Below, one piece after another: positions 16,562 through 24,431 of a stretch of DNA of 64,000 bases. How positions within the stretch are numbered: the first letter of the stretch is position 1; each line of letters starts with the position of its first letter. A program made the position numbers and the translations under genes. The notes under the pieces are model-generated. The model was not told the origin of the DNA and searched no databases. It was given only the letters and a program-made list of their open reading frames with translations. Origin of the DNA: Clostridiales bacterium (GTDB lineage: Bacteria > Bacillota > Clostridia > TANB77 > CAG-508); NCBI GenBank assembly GCA_003525075.1, contig DQFO01000020.1, positions 28,728 through 92,727 on the forward strand, given 5' to 3'.

Positions 16562-17332
16562 ATGAAATATAATGTGGAAAAAGATAGTAAAAAATTTTAT
16601 TTGGGAAAACAAGAAGATTATTCAAAATATAGACCTACATATCCAACCGAACTTTTTGATTTTTTATCTAAGGAATATAATATGAAAAATAAAACTATAG
16701 TTGAGTTAGGTGCAGGAACTGGAAAGTTTTCTAAAATAGCAAGTTCTTATTGTAAACAAATTTATTATGTTGAACCAAATATTGATATGATTAACAAAGG
16801 AAAAGAATATTGCAATGATTGTGATAATATTGTTTATATTAATAAAAGTGCAGAATCAACAGGATTGCCTGAAAATTCAGTTGATATTGTATTTGCGGTC
16901 CAAAGTTTTCATTGGTTTGATAAACAAAAATTAAAACAAGAAGTAAATAAAATATTACAATCTAATGGAGATTTTGCAATAGTTTGGAATGACTGGGAAG
17001 ATGAAAATAATGAATTTAGTAAGGAATACTTCAAATATATAAGCTCTTGGAATACTAAACTTACTGGTAAAACATATCAACATAAAAATGTTGATGATCG
17101 TAAAAAATTTTTCAAGAATAGTGAATATAAGACTTATATATTTATCCATTCTAAAGATTATACTATAGATATGCTAATAGGGTTATCTAAATCATTATCG
17201 TATGCTCCAAAAGAAGATAGTGAATATTATGATGAGTTTATAAATGGTATTATAACTATTTTTAATAAATATAAAAAAGATGACATCGTTCGTTTTGATT
17301 TTCATACAGAAATGTTTATAGGAAAGATTTAG
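16562..17332 (+). CDS. Class I SAM-dependent methyltransferase
   Basis: 256 aa, Methyltransf_11 type. The N-terminal YSKYRPTYP phrase is typical of the small-molecule methyltransferases of this group. Motif I is IVELGAGTGKFSKIA (about residues 45-59), motif II the acidic YVEPN and motif IV the DIVFAVQSFHWFD region. The C-terminal half is a variable lid. The substrate is unknown. AAAGGTG ribosome site. Ten bases separate it from the radical SAM gene, so the two form an operon. Confidence 0.85.
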   Translation: MKYNVEKDSKKFYLGKQEDYSKYRPTYPTELFDFLSKEYNMKNKTIVELGAGTGKFSKIASSYCKQIYYVEPNIDMINKGKEYCNDCDNIVYINKSAESTGLPENSVDIVFAVQSFHWFDKQKLKQEVNKILQSNGDFAIVWNDWEDENNEFSKEYFKYISSWNTKLTGKTYQHKNVDDRKKFFKNSEYKTYIFIHSKDYTIDMLIGLSKSLSYAPKEDSEYYDEFINGIITIFNKYKKDDIVRFDFHTEMFIGKI

Positions 17333-17342
17333 GTGATGATTA

Positions 17343-18778
17343 ATGATTGATAATGGTTATCTTTTTGCTAAAGACAATAAAAGAATATTCATAAATACAA
17401 GTTTAGGATGTGCTGGGCAATGCGCATATTGCTATTTACCAAAAATGGGATATAGTAATGGTTCAGATAATTATAGGACTATTTCAGCACAAACTATAAT
17501 TGAATTTATAGAAAAAAATAAACTTGATATAAATCAAAAAACTTTAATAACACTTGGTTGTTATTCAGAGTGTTGGGATGAATATAATAAAAATGAAACA
17601 ATTAGTTTAATAAAATACTTTTTAAAAAATGGAAATCAAATTCAATTATCAACTAAGAAACAAATAATGAAAGAAGAACTTACCGAAATATTACCACTAA
17701 TAAATTATTTTGGACAACTAGTTATTTTTGTTAGTTCGGCAACTATTTCTAAACATGATACCATTGAAAAAAATACTACACCTATTTCTAATAGATTTCA
17801 AAATTTTTCACTTTTTAATAGTTTAGACATACCTGTTGTTTTATATATGAAACCAGTTTTAAAAGGTATAACAATCAATGATTTAGAACTTTATAAAAAA
17901 TATATTGAAAAATATAATATTAAAGATGTAGTAATCGGAAGTATATTTACAAATTACATATCCGAAGAAACTGTTCATTTTTCAAATAAAAATGAATTGT
18001 TTTATACTAAAAATAGTGATGAAGATATGATTATTTCTGAATTATCAAAAATAACAAATGTCTATAAAAGGAGTTCTGAAGTTATGTACAAATATAATGT
18101 TAGTAATCATATAGAAAAAGTAAAAAATGAAGTAGCAAAACTATTAGAGGGAGACAACTCTGGACATGGACTTTAACATATTAATAGGGTTTTATATTTA
18201 TCTTTAAAATTTGCTGAAAAAGAAAATGCAAATAAATATATAGTATCATTAATAGCATTACTTCATGATGCAGATGATTATAAGTTATTTGGTATGGAAA
18301 ATGCAGAGAAACTTACAAACGCCAAAATAATTATGGATGATTGCAATGTTGATAAAGCTATCCAAGAACAAGTATGTGATGCTATTAATAATATTGGATA
18401 TAGCAAAAGATTAAAAGGACATAGTCCAACAACTCTTGAAGGAAAAATTGTATCAGATGTAGATATGTGTGATACATTAGAACAAATGGTATTTTAAGAG
18501 TCTATACTTATAGTATGAAAAATGGAAAACCATTTTTTGATAGAAATATTTTCCCGATTGAAGATATGAATGCAGAAAAATATACAAGAAAATGTGCAGA
18601 TAGTAGTGTATGCCATATTTTTGAAAAAATATTAAAACTTAAAGATTTAATGCTAACTGATTCTGGTAAAGAAGAATCTAAAAATAGGCATCAAATAGTT
18701 GTAGATTTTTTATATCATTTGTTTAATGAAGAAAATGCTCCTGAATTGATTGAATATTTAAATAATTATCTTAAATAA
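17343..18778 (+). pseudogene. Radical SAM protein and HD hydrolase, interrupted
   Basis: The radical SAM part has the CX3CX2C cluster motif at C23-C27-C30 (CAGQCAYC) and resembles SPL-like small radical SAM enzymes. An HD phosphohydrolase of the YedJ type follows in frame but is broken twice. A TAA at 18174-18176 replaces the Asp expected in GHGL-D-HINRV. A one-base deletion near 18481 moves the rest (NGILRVYTYSMKNGKPFFDRN ... YLNNYLK) to another frame. HD landmarks survive: HINRV, ALLHDADDYKLFG and DVDMCD. An ATG at 18084 with AAAGGAG nine bases upstream suggests the HD protein was originally a separate, coupled gene. Either decay or sequencing error. Confidence 0.75.
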
Positions 18779-18800
18779 TGGTATGGGAATTCACATAGTA

Positions 18801-18824
18801 GAATTTATGCGGGAGTATAAATTC
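18801..18824 (+). repeat. Hairpin containing the right-hand CGGGAGTAT copy
   Basis: Perfect 8-bp arms GAATTTAT/ATAAATTC around GCGGGAGT, just after the HD gene; pairs with the copy at 16508-16516. Confidence 0.4.
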
Positions 18825-18875
18825 AGTGCTGGCTAGCTAGACAAAAACTTTATTCAAAAATCAAGAAAAATATAA

Positions 18876-18913
18876 AAAGAGGATTAAATTATTTTGATAA
18901 TTTTTTCCTCTTT
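18876..18913 (+). terminator. Terminator of the methyltransferase/radical SAM module
   Basis: AAAGAGGA/TCCTCTTT outer stem with an AAATTAT-TTTG-ATAATTT inner stem and T-rich 3' side. Confidence 0.65.
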
Positions 18914-18965
18914 CTTCGATAAAATAAAAACTCACAAACAATTAAGTCCGTAAGCTATATTCAAA

Positions 18966-19039
<74 letters not shown>

Positions 19040-19115
19040 AAGTTATATAAAGTATTATACCTCACAAATTTAATATTGTCTATATATTTTTATTATTTAA
19101 TTTTATGTAAAACTA

Positions 19116-19144
19116 TTGATTATTTTTAGTTTATGAGTTATAAT
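19116..19144 (+). promoter_or_regulatory. Promoter of the 83-aa gene
   Basis: TTGATT (19116-19121), 17 bases, TATAAT (19139-19144). Confidence 0.65.
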
Positions 19145-19175
19145 ATAGATATTAATTTTAAGGAGGGTGTTCAAT

Positions 19176-19427
19176 ATGATGAACGCTACTGTTTGGGTCA
19201 CTTTTGAAGCAATCGACAAAATTGAGTATTTCGTTGTTCACGACATGCTCACTGGTGAAAAGAAAAAAATGAAAGCATCTGATTTTCTCGGTACTGTTTT
19301 CAAAATGCCCAGTTCTTTCAACTATAAGTTGAAAAATGCGTTCCCCCATAAAAGACGGGTAGTTTATTCTGCCCCTGCATTTGAAGCTGTCACCAGATTG
19401 GTGAACTTCAACAGAGTTGATTCTTAA
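19176..19427 (+). CDS. Small unknown protein, G+C-richer solitary gene
   Basis: 83 aa from an ATG placed eight bases behind AAGGAGGG. Not recognised. It has a beta-like N-terminus (ATVWVTFEAIDKIEYFVVHD), a charged middle (LTGEKKKMKASDFLG) and a C-terminal helix ending in NFNRVDS. No membrane segment. Codon use is clearly richer in G and C than neighbours such as bofA. It has its own promoter and a near-perfect terminator, like the other solitary genes of this zone but on the opposite strand. Confidence 0.75.
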   Translation: MMNATVWVTFEAIDKIEYFVVHDMLTGEKKKMKASDFLGTVFKMPSSFNYKLKNAFPHKRRVVYSAPAFEAVTRLVNFNRVDS

Positions 19428-19445
19428 GCTCTGTTATACCCTAGC

Positions 19446-19482
19446 CAGAGGAGATGGTGAAAACCATTCTCCTCTGTTTTTT
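19446..19482 (+). terminator. Terminator of the 83-aa gene
   Basis: CAGAGGAGA-TGGT-GAAA-ACCA-T-TCTCCTCTG followed by TTTTTT. Confidence 0.92.
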
Positions 19483-19733
19483 ATATAAAATTTTTTAACA
19501 ATATAATAAATATTTCTCCTGGTACTCCTAAAATTCCGTACTATTAATATTGTTATCCAATTTATTCCTATATGAAAATTAAAATATATCCCTATAAAAT
19601 TTACTATTAAAATAAATATTATTCCTAAAATAGAATTAATCCCCAATTTCACCATTAATTTTATTGGTACTACAAATATTCTCATACAAATAAAAAGAAA
19701 ACATATACAAGATATTATTATTAAAACATTCAT
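19481..19733 (-). pseudogene. bofA: Pro-sigma-K processing inhibitor BofA family, frameshifted
   Basis: BofA is a small membrane protein that holds the SpoIVFB protease inactive in the forespore outer membrane until sigma-K is needed. The reading frame from ATG 19733 (GGAG site 8 bases upstream) gives two membrane helices and the family phrase GINSILGIIFILIVNFIG...HIGINWITILIV. At 19538 an extra C on the coding strand breaks the frame. Skipping it yields GILGVPGEIFIILLKNFI and a stop at 19481-19483, exactly the conserved GILGVPG C-terminus. So the intact protein would be about 83 aa. Context is not sporulation-specific. Because Spo0A is present nearby, an indel error in the assembly is at least as likely as real loss. 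Confidence 0.75.
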
Positions 19734-19816
19734 ATTTTCTTCTCCAATACTAATACTGTATGCTCTTAGTGTCCAAATATTCATGCACTTTTTCTACTCC
19801 AAGAAATAAAAAAAAA

Positions 19817-19851
19817 CGAGAAAGGATACTGCCTAGACAGTATCCATCTCG
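19817..19851 (-). terminator. Terminator of the 299-aa gene
   Basis: CGAGA...GGATACTG-CCTAGA-CAGTATCC...TCTCG; on the minus strand nine T follow. Confidence 0.9.
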
Positions 19852-19877
19852 TCCAACATAATGTTAGAATGTTGATT

Positions 19878-20777
19878 TTAGCCACCAATATGTTCAGAAA
19901 TGAGCTTCTGAATCTTGCTGTCAGATACCAGTACGTTATACTGCATATCATTGCAAAGGTAGTACTCAATCAGGGTAACAAACTTAAGAGCTCTTGCGTA
20001 CTCCTGAGCCGAATCGAAACCTGCATTGATCATGTCCAGGAAATTAGGCTCAATCTCAGTTCCCAGAGTCTCAACTTTGAGATTGGCAATGCCTTTGACA
20101 TCAACAGAAGAAATGAATGTACCATGTTCAGGCACTTCCCCGGTATAACCAGGAGCAACCAAATAGATACTCTTGTTTTCCTCCATTTCAATCTTTCTGT
20201 CAACCTCTGCCAGTCGGCTTTGGAAGTCCTTCAACTTGGCATTAGACGCCTCAACTGCTTTTTCTGCAGAGCTTACTTCGGAATTTGCATCCTCGAGTGC
20301 CTTTTTGGCATCATCGAAAACCTTCCGAACTTCTTTGAGAGTTTCCTTCCTGATCTCCAAAATCGAAGTTGCTTCTGCCAATTCCTGCTGCTCACTGGAG
20401 AGTCCAGAAACAATAGTATTTCTTTCTCCCTTCAGTTCTTCCAAAGAATAACCCTTTTCTTCAACAAGAGAATCAACCTGTGCAACCTTAACTGGTTCTA
20501 CCACATGCTGAATCACAGCCTTCTTAGATGCTTTTGCTTTTCTTCTCATCTTTTTTTCAGCCTCCATATCATTTTCTTTTAATGCATTTTTGAGTTCACT
20601 ATAAATCTTTGTGTTTGGACTAAACACTTTCTGCAGTTGTTCCAAAAATTCTTCCCGGGTAGAAAAGCTAAGCTTCCTCTTCACAAACAATTCCTGCGAA
20701 GATAAATGATCACGAATAATATCAGATACCAGTACACCATTAGCGACAGCCTTGCCATGCTGATTAAAAATAGCCAT
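19878..20777 (-). CDS. Coiled-coil protein of unknown function, G+C-rich solitary gene
   Basis: 299 aa, not recognised. The N-terminal ~80 residues (GKAVANGVLVSDIIRDHLSS) look globular. A basic segment (KKMRRKAKASKK) leads to a long predicted coiled coil, about residues 105-200, with heptads rich in Glu, Ala and Lys. The C-terminal ~95 residues are globular again (SIYLVAPGYTGEVPEHGTFI). No signal peptide or membrane helix. Composition is much richer in G and C than spo0A or bofA. Its promoter lies inside the 3' end of the next upstream gene, and the leader carries CCGACACAACACAG, the motif shared with two other solitary genes. AGGTG ribosome site. Confidence 0.75.
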   Translation of the reverse strand: MAIFNQHGKAVANGVLVSDIIRDHLSSQELFVKRKLSFSTREEFLEQLQKVFSPNTKIYSELKNALKENDMEAEKKMRRKAKASKKAVIQHVVEPVKVAQVDSLVEEKGYSLEELKGERNTIVSGLSSEQQELAEATSILEIRKETLKEVRKVFDDAKKALEDANSEVSSAEKAVEASNAKLKDFQSRLAEVDRKIEMEENKSIYLVAPGYTGEVPEHGTFISSVDVKGIANLKVETLGTEIEPNFLDMINAGFDSAQEYARALKFVTLIEYYLCNDMQYNVLVSDSKIQKLISEHIGG

Positions 20778-20805
20778 AATGTTTTTTCACCTCAAATATT
20801 TTTTT

Positions 20806-20820
20806 ACTGTGTTGTGTCGG
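20806..20820 (-). promoter_or_regulatory. Shared leader motif CCGA-CACAACA
   Basis: Minus strand CCGACACAACACAGT, about 15 bases before the ribosome site; compare 14816-14831 and 15786-15802. Confidence 0.45.
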
Positions 20821-20873
20821 ACTAGTTGAAAAAAGGTAAAAATCAAAATTAGACCAAATGTCAACTATAATAT

Positions 20874-20902
20874 ATTATACCATCATTTCTTATTTATGTC
20901 AA
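20874..20902 (-). promoter_or_regulatory. Promoter of the 299-aa gene
   Basis: Minus strand TTGACA (20897-20902), 17 bases, TATAAT (20874-20879) preceded by TGG. It overlaps the 3' end of the gene at 20883-21182. Confidence 0.78.
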
Positions 20903-21182
20903 CGTTTAAACTAAGTCTTTCCAATTCTGTTATCTTTTCATCATATAATTGGTTTAGTTTAACTAATCTTTCATAAGATAACTTATCAATTAATTCTGGA
21001 TTTCTTTCAATTTCATCTAAAATTTCATTTTTATACAAATAATTTTGAGTATCTTTTTGTAAAGACTCCATAAAATTATTTATCTTCTGTTCACTAACTT
21101 TTGTTTCTTGTCCTTCAACTAAAAGTTCTGGATGAATGAAAATTGATTTTACAAAATCTATTATTTTATCAATTATTTTCAT
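20883..21182 (-). CDS. Small unknown helical protein
   Basis: 99 aa from the ATG five bases behind AAGGAG. Not recognised. N-terminal amphipathic segment (MKIIDKIIDFVKSIFIHPEL) may sit at the membrane surface; the rest is charged and helical (NNFMESLQKDTQNYLYKNEI, PELIDKLSYERLVKLNQLYD). Starts 30 bases after the 558-aa gene, so probably its operon partner. A+T-rich like the core genome, unlike the solitary genes around it. Confidence 0.7.
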   Translation of the reverse strand: MKIIDKIIDFVKSIFIHPELLVEGQETKVSEQKINNFMESLQKDTQNYLYKNEILDEIERNPELIDKLSYERLVKLNQLYDEKITELERLSLNVDINKK

Positions 21183-21211
21183 GTCTTCTCCTTTTTGCTT
21201 TATATACATAC

Positions 21212-22888
21212 TTATTTTTCTTCACTTTTTCCGTTTTTTACCTTTGCTATTTTTTCTTCTTTTTCTTTCTGGATTCTTTCAATTCTAGCCTTAAGTTCTT
21301 TTACATATTCTCTCTTTTTGTGTGCTTTTCTTCTTTCTTCTTCTATCATATCTTGAGATATTTCATCATGTAATTCTTCTTTGTCTTCAACATCACATTT
21401 ATCATCTATTTCTTCTTGTTCTCCAGTTTCTTCTTTATTCTCTCCTTCTTGTTCTTCACCATCTTTTTTATTTGGAACTTGCACTCGTTCACTACTAATA
21501 TCAGCATAAGAATCAATAAATGAATCATCATCAAAAGCAAGTTCCTCCTCAGTTGGAGGAGCAATACCTACCTGTGTTTGTCTTATTAATGTTTTGGTTT
21601 TTCTTATTAAGTTTCTACAATAATTCTCAAAATTCTCTATGTGATTAGCTGCTTCAACTCCATCTAAACCAATAGCCTCATTTCTTGCTAATTTTCTTAC
21701 TTGATCAATCTGTTCATTTTTTACAATAAATATTCTTGCATTTACTGCATTAAAATTTTCTAAAATTGATACATTTGCATTCTCTATTTTAAATATAACA
21801 TATCCTGCATATAAATCCTTACCAATCTCACATTCTAATATATCATAATCAGGATTATCTCTTTTTAATGATCTAACAAGTCTTTTAAAACCTTCCATTT
21901 TTTTACTTACTGGCATCACATAATTGCTACGACTTTGTTTTAAATTTTGTGGATTATCATCAAAAAAATCCTTTCTTTCTTTTTCAGGTCTAAATATTCC
22001 ATCATCAGAAAACTTAACATTTAAAGAATCCATCAAATCTTCAAAACTATCAAACCTTTTATCATCAAAATTCTTCTTTAAATCCATATATTTAATAAAA
22101 TCTTCATACTTTTCTTTTATTTCTTGATATTCAATTGTATTTTCAAGTGATTTTAATCTTAAAGCTTTTTCATATACTTCTTTTACTTTTTCAAAATCAC
22201 CTTGTACTTTATAACTTGCTGCTAAACTTTCAAATACTTTAAATACTTTAGGATTTGTAAATTTTATACTACCTTTATTTGTTGATAAAAAGCGTATAAC
22301 AGATGCATTAATTAAATTTTGATATTGCTCAATGTCTAAATACATATTTTGAGATTGCATAATTAATAAATTCATTATATCATCTCTATTTATATCATCC
22401 GCATCAGCAACTTTCTTTGCTATAATTTTAGATATATATTCACTTGTCATTCCTTTTGTTGAAGTTCCTGGATTTCCTAAAATTGAAGCATATATTGTTG
22501 CAATTTCATTTTCCATATTGTCTTTATCTTTTTGTGTTGTCATATTACTTTCTCTTATATCTTCTGCCATTAATTGCAAGGTTTCATTTATTGGTTCATA
22601 TTTTGAAACTTCTTGATAATTTTCTAATAATGGTGCCATTAGCTTTTTTAAATCTCTTAATTGAATTTTTTTACCACTTGCTTTTTTATTTTGAATTAAC
22701 ATATTATATTGTCTTTTTATGTTTGATGCTTTTGATTTTTTTTGTTTTTCATTTAATTTTTCTTCTGTTGCTAAATCTTTTCCAAAAACAAATTCATTTA
22801 TTAGATCAATTAATTCAGGTATTTTCATATATTTAATATTGTATAATGAATACAAAACATTATACAAACTCCTTTCTTTTTTCTCCAT
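21212..22888 (-). CDS. Large unknown protein, possible TPR-like repeats
   Basis: 558 aa at most, not recognised. The start is uncertain: Met1 has no ribosome site, an AAAGGAG lies between codons 5 and 7, and MKIPELIDLINEF (codon 21) looks like a natural N-terminus. The middle contains a TPR-like phrase (FESLAASYKVQGDFEKVKEVYEKALRLKS). A more globular part follows (YDILECEIGKDLYAGYVIFK; ARIFIVKNEQIDQVRKLARN). The last ~110 residues are highly charged: an acidic linker (EEQEGENKEETGEQEEIDD) then a basic helix (REYVKELKARIERIQKEKEE). Cytoplasmic. Followed by the 99-aa gene. Confidence 0.7.
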   Translation of the reverse strand: MEKKERSLYNVLYSLYNIKYMKIPELIDLINEFVFGKDLATEEKLNEKQKKSKASNIKRQYNMLIQNKKASGKKIQLRDLKKLMAPLLENYQEVSKYEPINETLQLMAEDIRESNMTTQKDKDNMENEIATIYASILGNPGTSTKGMTSEYISKIIAKKVADADDINRDDIMNLLIMQSQNMYLDIEQYQNLINASVIRFLSTNKGSIKFTNPKVFKVFESLAASYKVQGDFEKVKEVYEKALRLKSLENTIEYQEIKEKYEDFIKYMDLKKNFDDKRFDSFEDLMDSLNVKFSDDGIFRPEKERKDFFDDNPQNLKQSRSNYVMPVSKKMEGFKRLVRSLKRDNPDYDILECEIGKDLYAGYVIFKIENANVSILENFNAVNARIFIVKNEQIDQVRKLARNEAIGLDGVEAANHIENFENYCRNLIRKTKTLIRQTQVGIAPPTEEELAFDDDSFIDSYADISSERVQVPNKKDGEEQEGENKEETGEQEEIDDKCDVEDKEELHDEISQDMIEEERRKAHKKREYVKELKARIERIQKEKEEKIAKVKNGKSEEK

Positions 22889-22902
22889 CTATTTATTTTG
22901 TA

Positions 22903-22932
22903 AAGAGTATGCTTATTAACAAGCATACTCTT
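22903..22932. terminator. Perfect 12-bp hairpin after the 86-aa gene
   Basis: AAGAGTATGCTT-ATTAAC-AAGCATACTCTT. The T run is good on the plus strand and weak on the minus strand, where the gene lies. Confidence 0.65.
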
Positions 22933-22954
22933 TTTAGTTAGTTTGAATCAAATC

Positions 22955-23215
22955 TTACTTAATTTGATTCAGAGATTTTTGCAAAGCTCTCCATCTTTCA
23001 TCAGAAACTACTAATTCGAGTGGAATTAAATCCCAATCAATTTTGCATTTTTTGATTTTAGATTTCAATTCTTCTTTAAGCTCTACACAAATTTTTTCTG
23101 CTTCAAACCGTTCAATGCTCACTCCATTAACTACAACAATGTCTCCTGCTTTGACTAATGCATTTTCTAATTCAGGGAGTACTTCTTCAATTTGTTTTTT
23201 CAGTGCCTCTTTCAT
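22955..23215 (-). CDS. Small unknown helical protein, solitary gene
   Basis: 86 aa, not recognised. Two amphipathic helices (MKEALKKQIEEVLPELENAL and EAEKICVELKEELKSKIKKC) flank a short beta-like VVNGVS turn. A C-terminal phrase PLELVVSDERWRALQKSLNQ follows. Cytoplasmic. GGAGA ribosome site. It has its own promoter (TTGATA 23290-23295, 17 bases, TATAAT 23267-23272, minus strand) and a hairpin after the stop, placing it in the series of solitary genes between 13.8 and 23.3 kb. Confidence 0.7.
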   Translation of the reverse strand: MKEALKKQIEEVLPELENALVKAGDIVVVNGVSIERFEAEKICVELKEELKSKIKKCKIDWDLIPLELVVSDERWRALQKSLNQIK

Positions 23216-23316
23216 TATCTTTGCATCTCCTTATAACTACTTAAAATTGCTTTAAGCGATATATATATTATATCATACCAAAAAAATATTATCAACTTAT
23301 TAATTAGTAATAAATT

Positions 23317-23403
23317 TTATAACCTTTTTCTACATTTTTCATAATATAAACCAATGAGATGCAAGTTAAGTATGACAGACTTAAAAAAATCAATTTTTTC
23401 CAT
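23317..23403 (-). CDS. 28-aa micro-ORF downstream of spo0A
   Basis: ATG at 23403, eight bases behind a perfect GGAGG; stop at 23317. The peptide begins MEKIDFFKSVILNLHLIGLY and ends in a basic tail (EKCRKRL). It is a short amphipathic or membrane-binding helix with a positive end. The ribosome site lies inside the 3' arm of the hairpin at 23410-23444, which also looks like the spo0A terminator. So it could only be made by read-through or when the hairpin opens. No homologue recognised; a chance ORF is possible. Confidence 0.4.
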   Translation of the reverse strand: MEKIDFFKSVILNLHLIGLYYEKCRKRL

Positions 23404-23409
23404 AATAAA

Positions 23410-23444
23410 AACCTCCGTATTCTTTTTCATGAATACTAGAGGTT
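23410..23444 (-). terminator. Terminator downstream of spo0A
   Basis: Minus strand AACCTC-TA-GTATTC-ATGAAAAA-GAATAC-G-GAGGTT followed by TTTATT, about 60 bases after the spo0A stop. Confidence 0.7.
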
Positions 23445-23501
23445 CTTGATTTATCGATATTACAAATTTCTGTATGTGGCTTCCCTTAAGGTTTTTAAAT
23501 T

Positions 23502-24329
23502 TTACGCACTCTTAAGTTCAAGCCTTAATTTATCACTAATCATTGCTATAAACTCAGAATTTGTAGGCTTTCCTTTGGCTGCTGAAATTGTGTATCCAAA
23601 TATGTTTTCTACTGTCTTTTGTTCTCCTCTTCCCCATGCTACTTCTATTGCGTGACGTATTGCTCTTTCTACTCGTGATGGAGTTGTGTGAAATTTATTG
23701 GCTATTTGTGGATATAAACATTTTGTAATTTGATTTATAACATCAATATCATTTATAACCATAATAATTGCTTCTCTTAAATATTGATAACCTTTTATAT
23801 GTGCTGGCACTCCAACTTCATGTATAACATTTGTAACTAATGCTTCAATATTTTCTTCTTTATTGGCTGAGTTGTTTGGAATATCAATATATTGTGGTTT
23901 ACTTATTCCTATTTCTCTTGAAATAAAATTATTGTTTTGTGATGATGGTTTGTAATTTTTTAGTTCTCTTATTCTTGTTATAAGCAAATCTATATCAAAT
24001 GGTTTTACAACATAATATTCAGCTCCAAGTTCAATTGCTCTTTGGGTTACTTTGTCTTGTCCAACTGCTGATAGCATTATGCAAATAGGCTTTTTGTTTA
24101 ATTTTATCATGTTCATTTGTTCTAAAACCCCTATTCCATCTAAATGTGGCATTATTACATCTAATAATAATACGTCTGGCATTAGACTAGATACCATATC
24201 TAAAGCTTCATTTCCATCTTTTGCTCTTCCTACAACTACCATATCTTCTTGATTTTTTAAATATGTTGCTAATGTTGTACTAAATTCTTGATTATCATCT
24301 GCTATTAAAACTGTGATTTTTTCTCTCAT
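23502..24329 (-). CDS. spo0A: Sporulation master response regulator Spo0A
   Basis: 275 aa, the standard length. Receiver domain with acidic pair D11-D12, phosphorylation site D57 (VLLLDVIMP) and Lys in VVKPFD. A linker, then the Spo0A_C DNA-binding domain, beginning VTNVIHEVGVPAHIKGYQYL and carrying the recognition helix SRVERAIRHAIEVAWGRG and the family phrase GYTISAAKGKPTNSEFIAMI. Phosphorylated Spo0A binds TGTCGAA boxes and switches the cell into sporulation. Two such boxes lie upstream of this gene, suggesting autoregulation. The usual neighbour spoIVB is not present here. Its presence marks an endospore former. Confidence 0.98.
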   Translation of the reverse strand: MREKITVLIADDNQEFSTTLATYLKNQEDMVVVGRAKDGNEALDMVSSLMPDVLLLDVIMPHLDGIGVLEQMNMIKLNKKPICIMLSAVGQDKVTQRAIELGAEYYVVKPFDIDLLITRIRELKNYKPSSQNNNFISREIGISKPQYIDIPNNSANKEENIEALVTNVIHEVGVPAHIKGYQYLREAIIMVINDIDVINQITKCLYPQIANKFHTTPSRVERAIRHAIEVAWGRGEQKTVENIFGYTISAAKGKPTNSEFIAMISDKLRLELKSA

Positions 24330-24373
24330 GTTTTTTCCTCCTATTTTTCAATTGTAAAAAACTTACATTTTGG

Positions 24374-24402
24374 ATTATATTATATTGAATTTAAGATTAC
24401 AA
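24374..24402 (-). promoter_or_regulatory. spo0A promoter
   Basis: Minus strand TTGTAA (24397-24402), 17 bases, TATAAT (24374-24379), about 45 bases before the start codon. Confidence 0.7.
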
Positions 24403-24431
24403 TATATTTTTGGAAGTTTTTGACATTTCAA

